This document shows positions 46,812 through 55,460 of a stretch of DNA of 64,000 nucleotides, piece by piece. The notes under the pieces are model-generated. The model had not been told where the DNA came from. It searched no databases and was given only the letters and a program-made list of their open reading frames with translations. Origin of the DNA: Paraneptunicella aestuarii (GTDB lineage: Bacteria > Pseudomonadota > Gammaproteobacteria > Enterobacterales > Alteromonadaceae); contig NZ_CP074570.1 in NCBI RefSeq assembly GCF_019900845.1, forward strand, positions 186,001-250,000, written 5' to 3'. The position numbers were made by a program, and so were the translations under genes. Within the stretch, counting starts at the first letter, position 1; each line of letters opens with the position of its first letter.

Positions 46812-46841
46812 TTATAACAAAATTATCATCTGGTCGGACAA
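46812..46841 (-). promoter_or_regulatory. Predicted fadBA promoter
   Basis: On the minus strand, -35 TTGTCC (46841-46836), an 18-base spacer and -10 TTATAA (46817-46812). It predicts a leader of about 270 bases to fadB. The -35 lies inside the FadR-like site. The 360-base gap 46538-46897 otherwise holds no supported gene. Confidence 0.45.
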
Positions 46842-46844
46842 GTT
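46828..46844 (-). promoter_or_regulatory. FadR-type operator upstream of fadBA
   Basis: ATCTGGTCGGACAAGTT matches the enterobacterial FadR consensus AACTGGTCNGACCAGTT at 15 of 17 positions, including the whole TGGTC-N-GA core. It covers the predicted -35, the position expected for repression of beta-oxidation genes when long-chain acyl-CoA is absent. Confidence 0.65.
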
Positions 46845-46897
46845 GTTGTAACTTAATGATAAATCGCTTTTTCCCGTGTTTTTAAGGGAAAACAGCG

Positions 46898-47554
46898 CTA
46901 GTTACTTGGGTCAACCAAACCATTATTAATGGCATAGTGGATCATTTCAGCCAGTGAGTCGGCATTGATTTTACTTTTAATATTGCGACGATGGGCTTCA
47001 ACGGTACGAATACTAATATTCAGGGTGTTGGCGATCTCTTTACTGGAATATCCCTTGGCAATATGAGCCAGTATCATTTGCTCTCGGGTTGTGAGTTTTT
47101 CGTTGTCAAATCTTAGTGGCTTTTCGATCAGTATTTTAGCCACTGAATGACTGAAGTAATGCTCTCCGCCATGAACTTGTTTGATCGCCTTGTACACTTC
47201 TTCCGTGCTGGTGTCCTTAATAATGTAGCCCGATGCGCCGGCTTGCACGGCGCTGGTAACATACTCAGAGTTCTCGTGCATACTGAAAATCAGCACTTTG
47301 GTATTGGGCGATTTCTCCAGCAGTATTTCTGTTGCATCTATGCCATTCATGGTCGGCATACTGATATCCATCAAAACAATGTCGGGGCTTAATTCTTCCG
47401 TTGCTGTAATGGCTTCATTTCCGTTAAACACGGTGCCAACAATATTGATATCGTCATAAAAAGATAAACAGGACAGCAATCCCTGTTGCACCATGGGGTG
47501 ATCATCAACCAGCAAAACGGTAATTTGCTCATTATCTGAATCGGTCATGCTCAT
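46898..47554 (-). CDS. NarL/LuxR-type response regulator
   Basis: 218 residues from ATG 47554, chosen for its AAGGA site and because it overlaps the kinase stop in an ATGA; a longer frame into the kinase gene is an artefact. Receiver domain with acidic pair in LLVDDHPMV, phospho-acceptor D63 in LMDISMPTMNG and KDTS switch lysine. The C-terminal LuxR helix-turn-helix contains LTTREQMILAHIAKGYSSKEIANTLNISIRTVEAHR. It should control the divergent TRAP transporter operon together with the kinase upstream (inferred from position). Confidence 0.92.
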   Translation of the reverse strand: MSMTDSDNEQITVLLVDDHPMVQQGLLSCLSFYDDINIVGTVFNGNEAITATEELSPDIVLMDISMPTMNGIDATEILLEKSPNTKVLIFSMHENSEYVTSAVQAGASGYIIKDTSTEEVYKAIKQVHGGEHYFSHSVAKILIEKPLRFDNEKLTTREQMILAHIAKGYSSKEIANTLNISIRTVEAHRRNIKSKINADSLAEMIHYAINNGLVDPSN

Positions 47555-48948
47555 GCTGCGTTCCTTGATTGTTCCAGTTTGAAATGGTTGGCAAAACGAT
47601 GACGTGGAATCTGGGCGCAAATACGCGTACCTTTTTCGCTACTGACAACGTCAAATTCTCCTTCGTTATATTCCACTCTTTCCGACAGGTTTCTTAAACC
47701 AATGCCCAGTTGATCCCTGATGCTGTTTGACGTTTGCTTAAATCCGGAACCATTGTCTTCTATGGTTAAAATCAGCTTTGATACCTGTATTTGTAAGTCA
47801 ATCAACACTTCGGTTGCGTTAGCATGTTTTTCAATATTAATCAGGGCTTCCTGAGCAACACGATATAACGTGGTACTGATACACACAGGCAGGATTTTAC
47901 GAACTACGGGTTTAGAGAAGGTGACTTTGATGCCTGTTCGATTACTGAAATCTCTAATCAGGTTATCTATGGCTGCACTGAGTCCCAGTTCATCGAGGAT
48001 CTTGGGGTGTAGATGATGTGAAATTCTGCGTATTTCATTAATTGCCGTACCCAGATCTTTGTGTGCCTGACTGAGTTGTTCAGGTTTCTCTCTGTTGTCT
48101 TTCTTTAATTGCAGAGCCGTGGCTTCCAGTGAATACCTCACCGACACCATCATTTGAATAATACCGTCGTGAAGCTCTCGCGATATATGCCGTCTTTCTT
48201 CTTCCTGCATGGTAATAATGCGCTGCCCCAGGAGGCTGATTTGCGCGTCGTTTTTGTGTTTTTGGCGCAGGTTATTGATGATGCCAAAAAGAAAAATAGA
48301 CAGGATCGAAGTGATAGTAACCGTAAGAATAATTTTCTGGGTTTTCTGAATGTGCCGCGTTATTTCATTGTTAATGGTGGCTATTTGGTGATCAATGTCA
48401 TCCAGGTAAACCCCTGTGCCAATCATCCAGTCCCACTCTTCCAGATAAGTGGTGTAACCCATTTTTTGTGATGTGGTGTTGGTTGAAGGCTTATTCCAGG
48501 GATAGATGTGAATGCCGCCACCTGCAAGGGCATTTTCTATCAGAACCTGAATGGTTTTAATGCCTTCGCTGTCTTCCAAATCCCAATAACTACGACCCAC
48601 TCTAAAAGGTTCTTTGGGGTGAGCAATGGCCGTTCCGGCAGAGTCATAGACAAAGAAGTAACCATCATCACCGCTGTATAACATATTATTAAAAATGCCT
48701 GATATTTTATCCTTGGTTATGTCTTGTCGGTCATTGAGATTGTGCGAAACGTATTTCACGGCAGAAACCGAGATATCCAGATAATTCTTCAACTCCTTCT
48801 CTTTTTGCTTGAGCAAAAAAGATTCCAAAGAGTCCAAGCTTTGATAGGACAAGGATTGATATTCCTTAGCCACAAAATAGTAGGTGATCCAAGCTGTAAT
48901 AATGACTTGAGCTATAGCAGCGAAAATCAATTTTAGAGGAAATCTCAT
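47551..48948 (-). CDS. Cache-domain sensor histidine kinase (HisKA_3 type)
   Basis: 465 residues from ATG 48948; a TTG two codons earlier is also in frame. TM1 (about 5-26), a periplasmic single Cache domain (about 60-185; DGYFFVYDSAGTAIAHP and WDWMIGTGVYLDDI), TM2 (about 205-226), then a dimerisation helix with the phospho-acceptor H260 in ISRELHDG, and an HATPase_c domain (EALINIEKHANAT, IEDNGSGF, GIGLRNLSERV). Cache domains of this kind bind small organic acids, in line with the TRAP genes encoded divergently. It is coupled to the response regulator by an ATGA overlap. Confidence 0.92.
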   Translation of the reverse strand: MRFPLKLIFAAIAQVIITAWITYYFVAKEYQSLSYQSLDSLESFLLKQKEKELKNYLDISVSAVKYVSHNLNDRQDITKDKISGIFNNMLYSGDDGYFFVYDSAGTAIAHPKEPFRVGRSYWDLEDSEGIKTIQVLIENALAGGGIHIYPWNKPSTNTTSQKMGYTTYLEEWDWMIGTGVYLDDIDHQIATINNEITRHIQKTQKIILTVTITSILSIFLFGIINNLRQKHKNDAQISLLGQRIITMQEEERRHISRELHDGIIQMMVSVRYSLEATALQLKKDNREKPEQLSQAHKDLGTAINEIRRISHHLHPKILDELGLSAAIDNLIRDFSNRTGIKVTFSKPVVRKILPVCISTTLYRVAQEALINIEKHANATEVLIDLQIQVSKLILTIEDNGSGFKQTSNSIRDQLGIGLRNLSERVEYNEGEFDVVSSEKGTRICAQIPRHRFANHFKLEQSRNAA

Positions 48949-49018
48949 GGTCAACGTCTCAGTGATTTGTGATTTGGAAATGAAAAAAGGAGTTTTTGAG
49001 ACAGCTATAAAAAGACAA

Positions 49019-49040
49019 CTACCTAGGTATTTCTACCTAG
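49019..49040. promoter_or_regulatory. Repeated CTACCTAG elements between kinase and TRAP genes
   Basis: CTACCTAG occurs at 49019-49026 and again at 49033-49040, a 14-base period. Together they form inverted arms ctaggta (49023-49029) and tacctag (49034-49040), and tacctaggta (49020-49029) is itself palindromic. It sits midway in the 178-base divergent region, the natural place for binding by the adjacent response regulator. Confidence 0.5.
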
Positions 49041-49126
49041 TCAATTTACGTACATTCACCAATGGTAAACCAATATACCCACATGGAACAATTTGTTTAA
49101 CAGTATTTTAACAAGGGTGTATGACT

Positions 49127-50194
49127 ATGAGATTGACTTGCAAACATCTTTTTATCTTTATGTTTGCTTGGTTGTTGTGCTTTCAGGCCAATGCCGCAGA
49201 TGGAAAAAAGGTTCGCTGGAACTTAGCCGAAACCTGGGGGCCTAATTTCCCAATATTCGGTGATACGACAAAGCGCATGGCTAAACTGGTCGATGAAATG
49301 TCCGGCGGGCGTTTTGTTATCACCATTGATTCTTCTAACAAGCACAAATCTCCACTTGGCGTTTTCGATTTCGTTCGTACCGGGCGCTATCAAATGGGAC
49401 ATTCCGCTTCTTATTATTGGAAAGGTAAAGACTTCAATACCATGTTCTTCTCCACCGTGCCTTTCGGTATGACGGCGTCGGAACAGTACGCCTGGTTTTA
49501 TCATGGCGGCGGTATGGAGTTGATGAAAAAGACTTACGACAAATACGGCATGATGTCTTTCCCCGGTGGGAACACTGGCGTGCAGATGGGGGGTTGGTTC
49601 CGCAAGGAAATTAAAACCGTGGATGACCTGAAAGGTCTGAAAATGCGTATTCCTGGATTTGCCGGAGAAGTCTTGGCTGAACTGGGTGCCAAGCCAGTTA
49701 ACATTCCTGCCGGAGAGCTGTATACGGCCTTGGAAAGAAACACTATTGATGCCCTTGAGTGGGTTGGCCCTTCGCTTGATTTGCGCATGGGATTCCACAA
49801 AATCGCACCCTTTTATTACACCGGATGGCATGAGCCAGCTACAGAATTACAGTTTCTGGTTAATCAAAAAGCCTTCGACAAGCTTCCCCCTGACTTGCAG
49901 CAAATACTGGTTATTGCTATGCGCGTAAGTGCTTACGATATGTATATCCAAACTGTAGATGCTAGCGCTGTGAACCTTGCCATGCTTCAGGAAGAGTTTC
50001 CTGATGTGAAAATTAAGAACTTCCCTCGTCCGGTATTGGCAGCGATCCGCTTGGCAAATGCCAAGATCCTTAAAAGTGCGTCAGATAGTGATCCGGCAAC
50101 GAAGGAAATTCTCGATTCTATCTACGACTATCAGGACAAGGTTCGTGCATGGACCAACTTCTCTGAACGTGCATACCTTGAAGCATTTGATTAA
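49127..50194 (+). CDS. TRAP transporter substrate-binding protein (DctP type)
   Basis: 355 residues from the second of two ATG codons (49121, 49127); AAGGG at 49113-49117 is too close to the first. Signal peptide MRLTCKHLFIFMFAWLLCFQANA then mature ADGKK. The DctP fold shows LAETWGPNFPIF, the LKGLKMRIPGFAGEVLAELGAKPVNIPAGELYTALE region whose arginine usually holds the substrate carboxylate, and TIDALEWVGPSLDLRMGFHKIA. This last stretch resembles the TakP-like group that binds 2-oxo acids or lactate rather than C4-dicarboxylates, so a monocarboxylate is the best guess. Confidence 0.92.
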   Translation: MRLTCKHLFIFMFAWLLCFQANAADGKKVRWNLAETWGPNFPIFGDTTKRMAKLVDEMSGGRFVITIDSSNKHKSPLGVFDFVRTGRYQMGHSASYYWKGKDFNTMFFSTVPFGMTASEQYAWFYHGGGMELMKKTYDKYGMMSFPGGNTGVQMGGWFRKEIKTVDDLKGLKMRIPGFAGEVLAELGAKPVNIPAGELYTALERNTIDALEWVGPSLDLRMGFHKIAPFYYTGWHEPATELQFLVNQKAFDKLPPDLQQILVIAMRVSAYDMYIQTVDASAVNLAMLQEEFPDVKIKNFPRPVLAAIRLANAKILKSASDSDPATKEILDSIYDYQDKVRAWTNFSERAYLEAFD

Positions 50195-50216
50195 TAGCCT
50201 GTAGAAGCCAATTAGA

Positions 50217-50732
50217 ATGCTTACGGTATCAAGGTTTTTAAATAGATTGTTAGACGCATTGGGCACCTTCTGTGCCCTCATCTTCTTACTGATGATTATT
50301 AATGTGTTTTACGACGTAGTGATGCGTTACTTCTTCAACGACGTAAGCATTGCTATGCAAGAGTTGGAATGGCATCTGTTCGCCGCGATGTTTATGTTTG
50401 GTATCGCTTACACGCTAAAAGAAGATGGGCATGTACGGGTGGATATTCTGTACGCCAACTTCTCACCGAAATTGAAAGCGATTGTTAACCTGATTGGTAT
50501 GTTGCTTTTTGCGATGCCGATTACGCTGTTTTTGGTCTATTTCGGTTATGAATACACATTCGATGCGTATCAAATGGGCGAAGGGAGTGCGGATCCTGGT
50601 GGTTTGCCAAACCGTTGGATTGTGCGCTCGATTATCCCTTTGTCAGCCGTGTTTCTACTTATCAGTATTTTTAATGTTGTGTTAACTCAGGTTATCGAGT
50701 TAACCGGTAGAGCAAAAGAGGAAGTGTTGTAA
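50217..50732 (+). CDS. TRAP transporter small permease (DctQ type)
   Basis: 171 residues with four predicted membrane helices. The second half of the first cytoplasmic segment, DVVMRYFFNDVSIAMQELEWHLFAAMFMFGIAYTLKEDGHVRVDI, is the DctQ family core. It works with the large permease and the binding protein in sodium-driven uptake. It begins 22 bases after the binding protein gene, and its stop overlaps the large permease start (taATG). Confidence 0.92.
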   Translation: MLTVSRFLNRLLDALGTFCALIFLLMIINVFYDVVMRYFFNDVSIAMQELEWHLFAAMFMFGIAYTLKEDGHVRVDILYANFSPKLKAIVNLIGMLLFAMPITLFLVYFGYEYTFDAYQMGEGSADPGGLPNRWIVRSIIPLSAVFLLISIFNVVLTQVIELTGRAKEEVL

Positions 50733-52012
50733 TGGAAGGGATTATCCTGTTTGGCTTGGCGCTTGTGTTGTTATTTTTGGGTGCTCAGGTCGCTTTCACT
50801 TTTGCGGGTGTCTCAGTCATTGTTGGTTTAATTGTGCTGGGGGCAGATCTGTTTGCGTTCATGCCCTACCGCGTTATGGGCATCATGGAAAACACCACTC
50901 TAATGGCGATTCCGCTGTTCATTTTTATGGGCATCGTGTTGCAAAAAAGCGGTTTAGCGGAACGTTTATTAGAGTCGTCGGCTAAGTTGTTTGGTTCCTT
51001 TTCCGGGGGCTTGGCAATTTCGACTATCGTGGTTGGCGCCTTCCTCGCCGCTTCCACAGGTGTTGTTGGTGCTAGCGTGGTAGCAATGGGCGTCATTTCA
51101 CTGCCGTCAATGCTCAAAAATAACTATAACAAACCTGTTGCTACGGGAGTTATTTGTGCCGCAGGCACGCTTGGGCAAATCATACCTCCGTCTATCATCC
51201 TGATCATTCTGGGTGATGTGATGGGGGTTCCGGTGGGTGATCTGTTTAAAGCAGCTCTGCTCCCTGGCGCAATTCTTATTATGGCCTATGTGGCCTATAT
51301 CTCTGTTCTGGGGCTTGCCAAGCCGGAACATTGCCCTCCAGTGCCTAGCGATGAAGATATTCGAGGCTTGCTGCTGGAAGCCGGAAAAAACGTCATCCCT
51401 ACACTGATCCTTATTCTTGCGGTATTAGGTTCTATCTTTGCGGGCATTGCGACGCCCACGGAATCGGCTGCTATCGGCGCGGTTGGTGCTGTGGTTCTAA
51501 CTTCTTTTTATCGCTCTTTTTCCTGGAATAGTTTGATGGATTCCTCGAAAGAAACCGTGAAAGTCAGCTCCATGATTTTTGCCATTCTCATTGGTGCAAC
51601 GGCGTTTTCCATGGTGTTTAGCTATTCCGAGGGCGACTATCTGGTAGAGGAATTCTTCCAGCAGCTTCCCGGTGATGAGTGGACATTTATCGCTATCGCT
51701 ATGTTGGCGATTTTGGTGCTGGGCTTCTTTATCGACTTTATTGAAATTGCGTTTCTTGTAGTGCCAATTCTTATTCCGGTTGCCAACAGCCTGGGCATTG
51801 ATTTGGTCTGGTTTGCCATTCTGATCTCTATGAATTTGCAAACTTCTTTCTTAACGCCGCCTTTTGGATTCAGCCTGTTTTATCTCAAAGGCGTCGCTCC
51901 GGCGGCTATTAAAACATCCCATATCTACAAAGGTGTTATGCCCTTTATTTTGATTCAAATTGCCGTGCTTTTGCTGTTAATCGCGTTTCCTGAGCAATTG
52001 ATTATTAGGTGA
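50732..52012 (+). CDS. TRAP transporter large permease (DctM type)
   Basis: 426 residues with about eleven to twelve membrane segments. Family blocks: MENTTLMAIPLFIFMGIVLQKSGLAERLL, GVVGASVVAMGVISLPSMLKNNYNK, AAGTLGQIIPPSIILIILGDVMGVPVGDLF and the late LQTSFLTPPFGFSLFYLKG. It forms the transport channel with the small permease. The overlapping start couples it to dctQ. A weak terminator-like hairpin follows before the porin gene. Confidence 0.94.
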   Translation: MEGIILFGLALVLLFLGAQVAFTFAGVSVIVGLIVLGADLFAFMPYRVMGIMENTTLMAIPLFIFMGIVLQKSGLAERLLESSAKLFGSFSGGLAISTIVVGAFLAASTGVVGASVVAMGVISLPSMLKNNYNKPVATGVICAAGTLGQIIPPSIILIILGDVMGVPVGDLFKAALLPGAILIMAYVAYISVLGLAKPEHCPPVPSDEDIRGLLLEAGKNVIPTLILILAVLGSIFAGIATPTESAAIGAVGAVVLTSFYRSFSWNSLMDSSKETVKVSSMIFAILIGATAFSMVFSYSEGDYLVEEFFQQLPGDEWTFIAIAMLAILVLGFFIDFIEIAFLVVPILIPVANSLGIDLVWFAILISMNLQTSFLTPPFGFSLFYLKGVAPAAIKTSHIYKGVMPFILIQIAVLLLLIAFPEQLIIR

Positions 52013-52031
52013 TGGCAAGGTTTTACAGGGC

Positions 52032-52065
52032 AATGAAAAGTGTGCAGTTATTTTCATTCCTTTTT
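52032..52065 (+). terminator. Terminator-like hairpin between the TRAP genes and the porin
   Basis: aatgaaaa (52032-52039) pairs with ttttcatt (52051-52058), extended by gg/cc across a one-base bulge, then a five-T run. The stem is A/T-rich, so read-through into the porin gene is likely. Confidence 0.5.
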
Positions 52066-52139
52066 ATCAGGTATGTCGAGAACGCATGCCAATGAACATT
52101 AACAAGCTAATCAAAAATAAAATTAGCGGAGGAACACAA

Positions 52140-53174
52140 ATGAACAAGTATGCGTTGGCTGTTGTACCTATGGCGCTTTTATTTACAGGTGCTGCACATG
52201 CTGAGGCGAAGGTTACAGCCTATGGTCGAGTGTTATATAACATGATCAGTGACGATACCTCAGATAACATCTATTTTGGGCGCCACGAGTTTGCTGAGTC
52301 GAATATTGGTTTAAAAGGCAGTGTTGATTATGATGGCTTGACCATTGGTGCTCAGCTCGAAATTGGTTTGAATGAAGGCGTATCCAACTTGCTGCAAAAC
52401 GGTAGCAATGGGCGTAACCGTATTCAGGAAATCACCGTAGCTGGCACTTTCGGTAAAGTTAGATTAGGAACCGGTGAATCGACTACCTATATCATTTCTG
52501 ATGTCGATCAATCTGGAACCTGGTTATCAGATCCCCTAGGCATGAGTTCTCGTTTTGGTTCTACACGCCGAGGCCCCAGTGGCGAAAGCCAAACGCCATT
52601 GGTACAAAGCCAGTCTATTTTCAATGAACGCATTCTTTATGAATCACCCAAGGTGTTTGGCGGCGGGCAGTTTTCAGGTCAACTAGGCGAAGACAACAGC
52701 TACGAAGTGGCTTTCAAATATCTGCAAGATGGCTGGCGCTTTAATGTTTGGCATGCCGATTTTGGTGATGGCGACAATGATTCTGATCCACAGGCTAATA
52801 TTGATGGCAACCCGACTCCGGGCTTTTTTGGTGCTGAGAATGGTAGCGGTGTGCTGTTGGGCTACAAGCATGATTCCGGGGTAAACCTGACTGCTGTTTA
52901 TGGTACTGCTGATTTACTGGATGGTGGTTCTCGTGATTACTTGAATTGGAAGTTGGGTTACAGCATGGACAAACATGCAGTCAGTATCAGCATGGGCACT
53001 TTTGATTCTGAAGATGCGATGGGTGTTGATGGCGCTGAACATCAACGCACAACACTGGCGTATCACTTTATTCCTCTTGGCGGTGTGAGATTCTGGTTGC
53101 AAGCAACAACGGGTGATACCGATGATCAAGAGAGTTTCAATGCGTTTGCCGCTGGTGGCATGGTTAAGTTCTGA
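52140..53174 (+). CDS. Outer membrane porin
   Basis: 344 residues from ATG 52140 with a strong GGAGG site; an earlier in-frame start lacks one. Signal peptide MNKYALAVVPMALLFTGAAHA, mature protein begins EAKVTAYGRVLYN. It is a beta-barrel of alternating strands of the general-porin (Porin_4) type: YGRV near the N-terminus, SNIGLKGSVDYDG, FGKVRLGTGE, and a terminal MVKF with C-terminal phenylalanine for BAM recognition. It lies downstream of the TRAP genes and probably lets the same substrate cross the outer membrane. Confidence 0.88.
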   Translation: MNKYALAVVPMALLFTGAAHAEAKVTAYGRVLYNMISDDTSDNIYFGRHEFAESNIGLKGSVDYDGLTIGAQLEIGLNEGVSNLLQNGSNGRNRIQEITVAGTFGKVRLGTGESTTYIISDVDQSGTWLSDPLGMSSRFGSTRRGPSGESQTPLVQSQSIFNERILYESPKVFGGGQFSGQLGEDNSYEVAFKYLQDGWRFNVWHADFGDGDNDSDPQANIDGNPTPGFFGAENGSGVLLGYKHDSGVNLTAVYGTADLLDGGSRDYLNWKLGYSMDKHAVSISMGTFDSEDAMGVDGAEHQRTTLAYHFIPLGGVRFWLQATTGDTDDQESFNAFAAGGMVKF

Positions 53175-53181
53175 TGAGGTT

Positions 53182-53224
53182 GACCCTGAGAACAAGGAAG
53201 TTACCTTCACTCGGGGTCTTTTTC
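53182..53224 (+). terminator. Terminator after the porin gene
   Basis: gaccctgag (53182-53190) pairs with ctcggggtc (53210-53218) with one G-U; the loop contains a further small aagg/cctt stem. A run of T follows. It starts eight bases after the porin stop. Confidence 0.8.
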
Positions 53225-53256
53225 TTACGTAAATGAAGTCGATTGGAGAAAGCGTG

Positions 53257-53589
53257 ATGGTGAATATTCGTAAACTGTTTTTTATGGCATTTGGCGGGTT
53301 AGCGTTATTACTAGGCTGTGTGCAAGTTAGCGCGCAAGAAGAATTAACCGATGGGCCAGGATTATTTACTGGTAAAACTGGTGAATTGACCTTGTACCAG
53401 TCGAATCAAAACGGTTTCGAGGCTACCAGTCACGAGAGTGCCAATACAGGCGCCAAAGAAGAGCTGAGTAGCAGAGAAGAATTTGAACTTTATAAGCGCT
53501 GGCAGTACGCAAAACAAAATAACACCAAGGATTACGGCGAGTTTATGCAATGGCTGGAATTTCAGCGTGTCATCAAGGTTGAAAAATAG
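53257..53589 (+). CDS. Small exported protein of unknown function
   Basis: 110 residues from ATG 53257 (site GGAGAAAG); an in-frame ATG at 53233 is less well placed. The N-terminus NIRKLFFMAFGGLALLLGCVQVSAQ is a signal peptide. LLGC could serve as an imperfect lipobox, otherwise cleavage after SAQ is expected. The mature part is polar, with a helical C-terminal half (SSREEFELYKRWQYAKQNN...YGEFMQWLEFQRV). I do not recognise a family. It comes after the porin terminator, so it is probably transcribed separately. Confidence 0.65.
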   Translation: MVNIRKLFFMAFGGLALLLGCVQVSAQEELTDGPGLFTGKTGELTLYQSNQNGFEATSHESANTGAKEELSSREEFELYKRWQYAKQNNTKDYGEFMQWLEFQRVIKVEK

Positions 53590-53614
53590 TGTTTAGAAAA
53601 AGCCATTGGCAGCG

Positions 53615-54196
53615 CTAAAGCGGCTGCCAATTGAACACCGCTTGATAAGTGATGCATTCGTTCGTGCTATTTGCGGCGTTATCCATATAAATCTGTTGTG
53701 AAGCAGAAGTGGGGTAAGTCAGATATTCACTACAATAGGCGCTTTGACCCGTGCCTATGACGATCACAGTGCCAGAAGCGATTTGGCATCTTGTCATCAT
53801 GTCGATAGGCGACCATTCATAACAAATTTCATAGTTGGTGCGGTATTGCGCAGTGCTTCCTTGTGGTTCATACAATGCCCACCAACTGCCTTTTTCACTA
53901 CCAGGATTAGTGCTGTTCCAGGCGCGATAAATGGTAAATGCCTGAGTGACTTTATAGACTTTTCCCTGGCATAAGCCGCCTTTAGTGGGTTCACCTAAAG
54001 CCGATTGCAGCAATGTATCGTCCGTGGTGGGTGTCAGGTAAGCGGCAAATTCCGCAGGCGGCTCAACTGTGCCAGGGCAGGTAGTTGGCTCTGATACTGT
54101 GGGTGGCTGTTGTGAATGTTGAGTCGTTGACACACAACCTGTCATACCCATTGTAGATACTGTGATAAAGGCAAGTAACCATTGCTTAGACATCAT
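53615..54196 (-). CDS. Hypothetical lipoprotein
   Basis: 193 residues. ATG 54196 is followed by ATG 54193; both are served by AGGAG just upstream. The signal ends in the lipobox MTGC, so the mature protein starts at this cysteine. It is followed by a Thr/Ser/Gln/Pro linker and a globular domain with six more cysteines (CPGT, LCQG, ICYE, RCQI, YCSE, ECIT), which could form disulphides in the periplasm. Aromatic- and threonine-rich, no recognised domain. It is convergent with the small exported protein gene. Confidence 0.72.
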   Translation of the reverse strand: MMSKQWLLAFITVSTMGMTGCVSTTQHSQQPPTVSEPTTCPGTVEPPAEFAAYLTPTTDDTLLQSALGEPTKGGLCQGKVYKVTQAFTIYRAWNSTNPGSEKGSWWALYEPQGSTAQYRTNYEICYEWSPIDMMTRCQIASGTVIVIGTGQSAYCSEYLTYPTSASQQIYMDNAANSTNECITYQAVFNWQPL

Positions 54197-54475
54197 AACG
54201 CTCCTGAGTTTAGGTTTAAAAAGTAACCCGAAATAATGAAACTTTTATGAAACCTACCCATACAGTTTAGATCAGGGGGAGTATAATTCTATGCTCCGGT
54301 AGAAATTTACCGATTCCAAACCGCTGTGGCTTATGAGGACAAGGCGTTATAACAATCTGTACCGACTTATAGTTACTATTTTCACGGAAAATAGCTCTAT
54401 TTCATCCCGATGTGAGTATAATGCGCCGCCGTGTGGGGGAGATGTTAACGATAACTTCTTGATCGGAAATTTCTT

Positions 54476-55399
54476 ATGTCATCAAATTTACAACAGGAAA
54501 GCGGGCATTTTTCAGGTTATTTATTTGCTATCGCCGCTACCATTATTTGGTCTGGCAACTTCGTTATTGCACGAGGTGTGACAGATATTATTCCCCCCGT
54601 TAGTGTGGCTTTTTGGCGTTGGGTTGTCGCCGTTGTGGTGTTTATGCCTTTTGGCCTGCCCAAAATGCTCAAAGAGTGGGAGACGATTAAGCAACATTTC
54701 CCTTATCTGATCATTACCTCGATCCTGGGGGTGACTCTGTTTAATACGCTTATTTACTTTGCGGGTCACTCGACAACTGCATTAAACCTGTCTCTGATTT
54801 CGATTACCTTTCCTGTATTTATCGTCATCATTTCACGCGTATTTTTCGGTGAATTGATCACAACAAACAAGCTATTGGGAATGGTGGCCGTATTGGTTGG
54901 GGTGGTGTTATTGGTGACTCGAGGAAATCCCACCAGCTTGCTCAATGTGACCTTTGCTATCGGTGATTTCTGGATGCTATTAGCTGCCATATCCTTTGCC
55001 GTTTACAGCATCTTACTTAAGAAAAAGCCACCAATGGGTGTGCGTGCATTCCAGATGGTGACCTTTTTGATTGGCTTCGTCATCCTGACCCCGTTCTACT
55101 TGTGGGAAACCGCCATTGCTGCGCCAATAGTGTGGAACCAGGAAATCATCTACTCAATTTTATATTTAGGCGTATTCGCCTCATTGACCGCTTTTATTTT
55201 GTGGAACCGAGCAGTTGCCATCGTTGGCCCAGCCAAGGCTGGCATGGTGTATTACTCGCTACCCATATTCAGCGGCTTGCTCGCTAACCTGATTCTGGGC
55301 GAGTCTATTCAGTCTTACCACTACCTCTGTGGCGCGCTGATTATCTCAGGGATTGTTACTGCCAACTATGCGCCTAAGCGTAAGTTGGTGCAGGCTTAA
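54476..55399 (+). CDS. EamA/DMT-superfamily transporter
   Basis: 307 residues with ten predicted membrane helices arranged as two EamA repeats (about 15-145 and 155-297). Typical are the first-repeat IIWSGNFVIARGVTDIIPPVSVAFWRW, the LISITFPVFIVIISRVFFGE stretch, and the second-repeat LTAFILWNRAVAIVGPAKAGM and SGLLANLILGE. Members export amino acids or other metabolites; the substrate cannot be assigned. The 279 bases before it hold only a possible -10 (TATAAT, 54417-54422) without a clear -35. Confidence 0.9.
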   Translation: MSSNLQQESGHFSGYLFAIAATIIWSGNFVIARGVTDIIPPVSVAFWRWVVAVVVFMPFGLPKMLKEWETIKQHFPYLIITSILGVTLFNTLIYFAGHSTTALNLSLISITFPVFIVIISRVFFGELITTNKLLGMVAVLVGVVLLVTRGNPTSLLNVTFAIGDFWMLLAAISFAVYSILLKKKPPMGVRAFQMVTFLIGFVILTPFYLWETAIAAPIVWNQEIIYSILYLGVFASLTAFILWNRAVAIVGPAKAGMVYYSLPIFSGLLANLILGESIQSYHYLCGALIISGIVTANYAPKRKLVQA

Positions 55400-55418
55400 A
55401 GCTTAAGTCCCCTCTTAA

Positions 55419-55443
55419 TCTCCTCCTTTTAAAAAGGGGGAGA
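55419..55443 (+). terminator. Purine/pyrimidine hairpin after the EamA gene
   Basis: tctcctcctttt (55419-55430) against aaaagggggaga (55432-55443): 11 of 12 Watson-Crick pairs and one G-T. It lies 20 bases after the EamA stop. Only attttc follows, so terminator strength is uncertain. Confidence 0.45.
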
Positions 55444-55460
55444 GATTTTCAGTTTCTCGC

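Noticed and set aside
46567..46851. A 94-codon ORF on the plus strand in the gap before fadB
   Set aside because: It covers the fadBA control region with its FadR- and PsrA-like sites, has no ribosome site and no protein-like pattern.
49083..49100. Sigma-54 promoter (tggaacaatttgtt) before dctP
   Set aside because: The GG is present, but there is no GC at the required distance, so the -12 element fails.
54333..54581. An 82-codon ORF overlapping the EamA gene start
   Set aside because: Out of frame with the clear EamA protein and without a family-like sequence.
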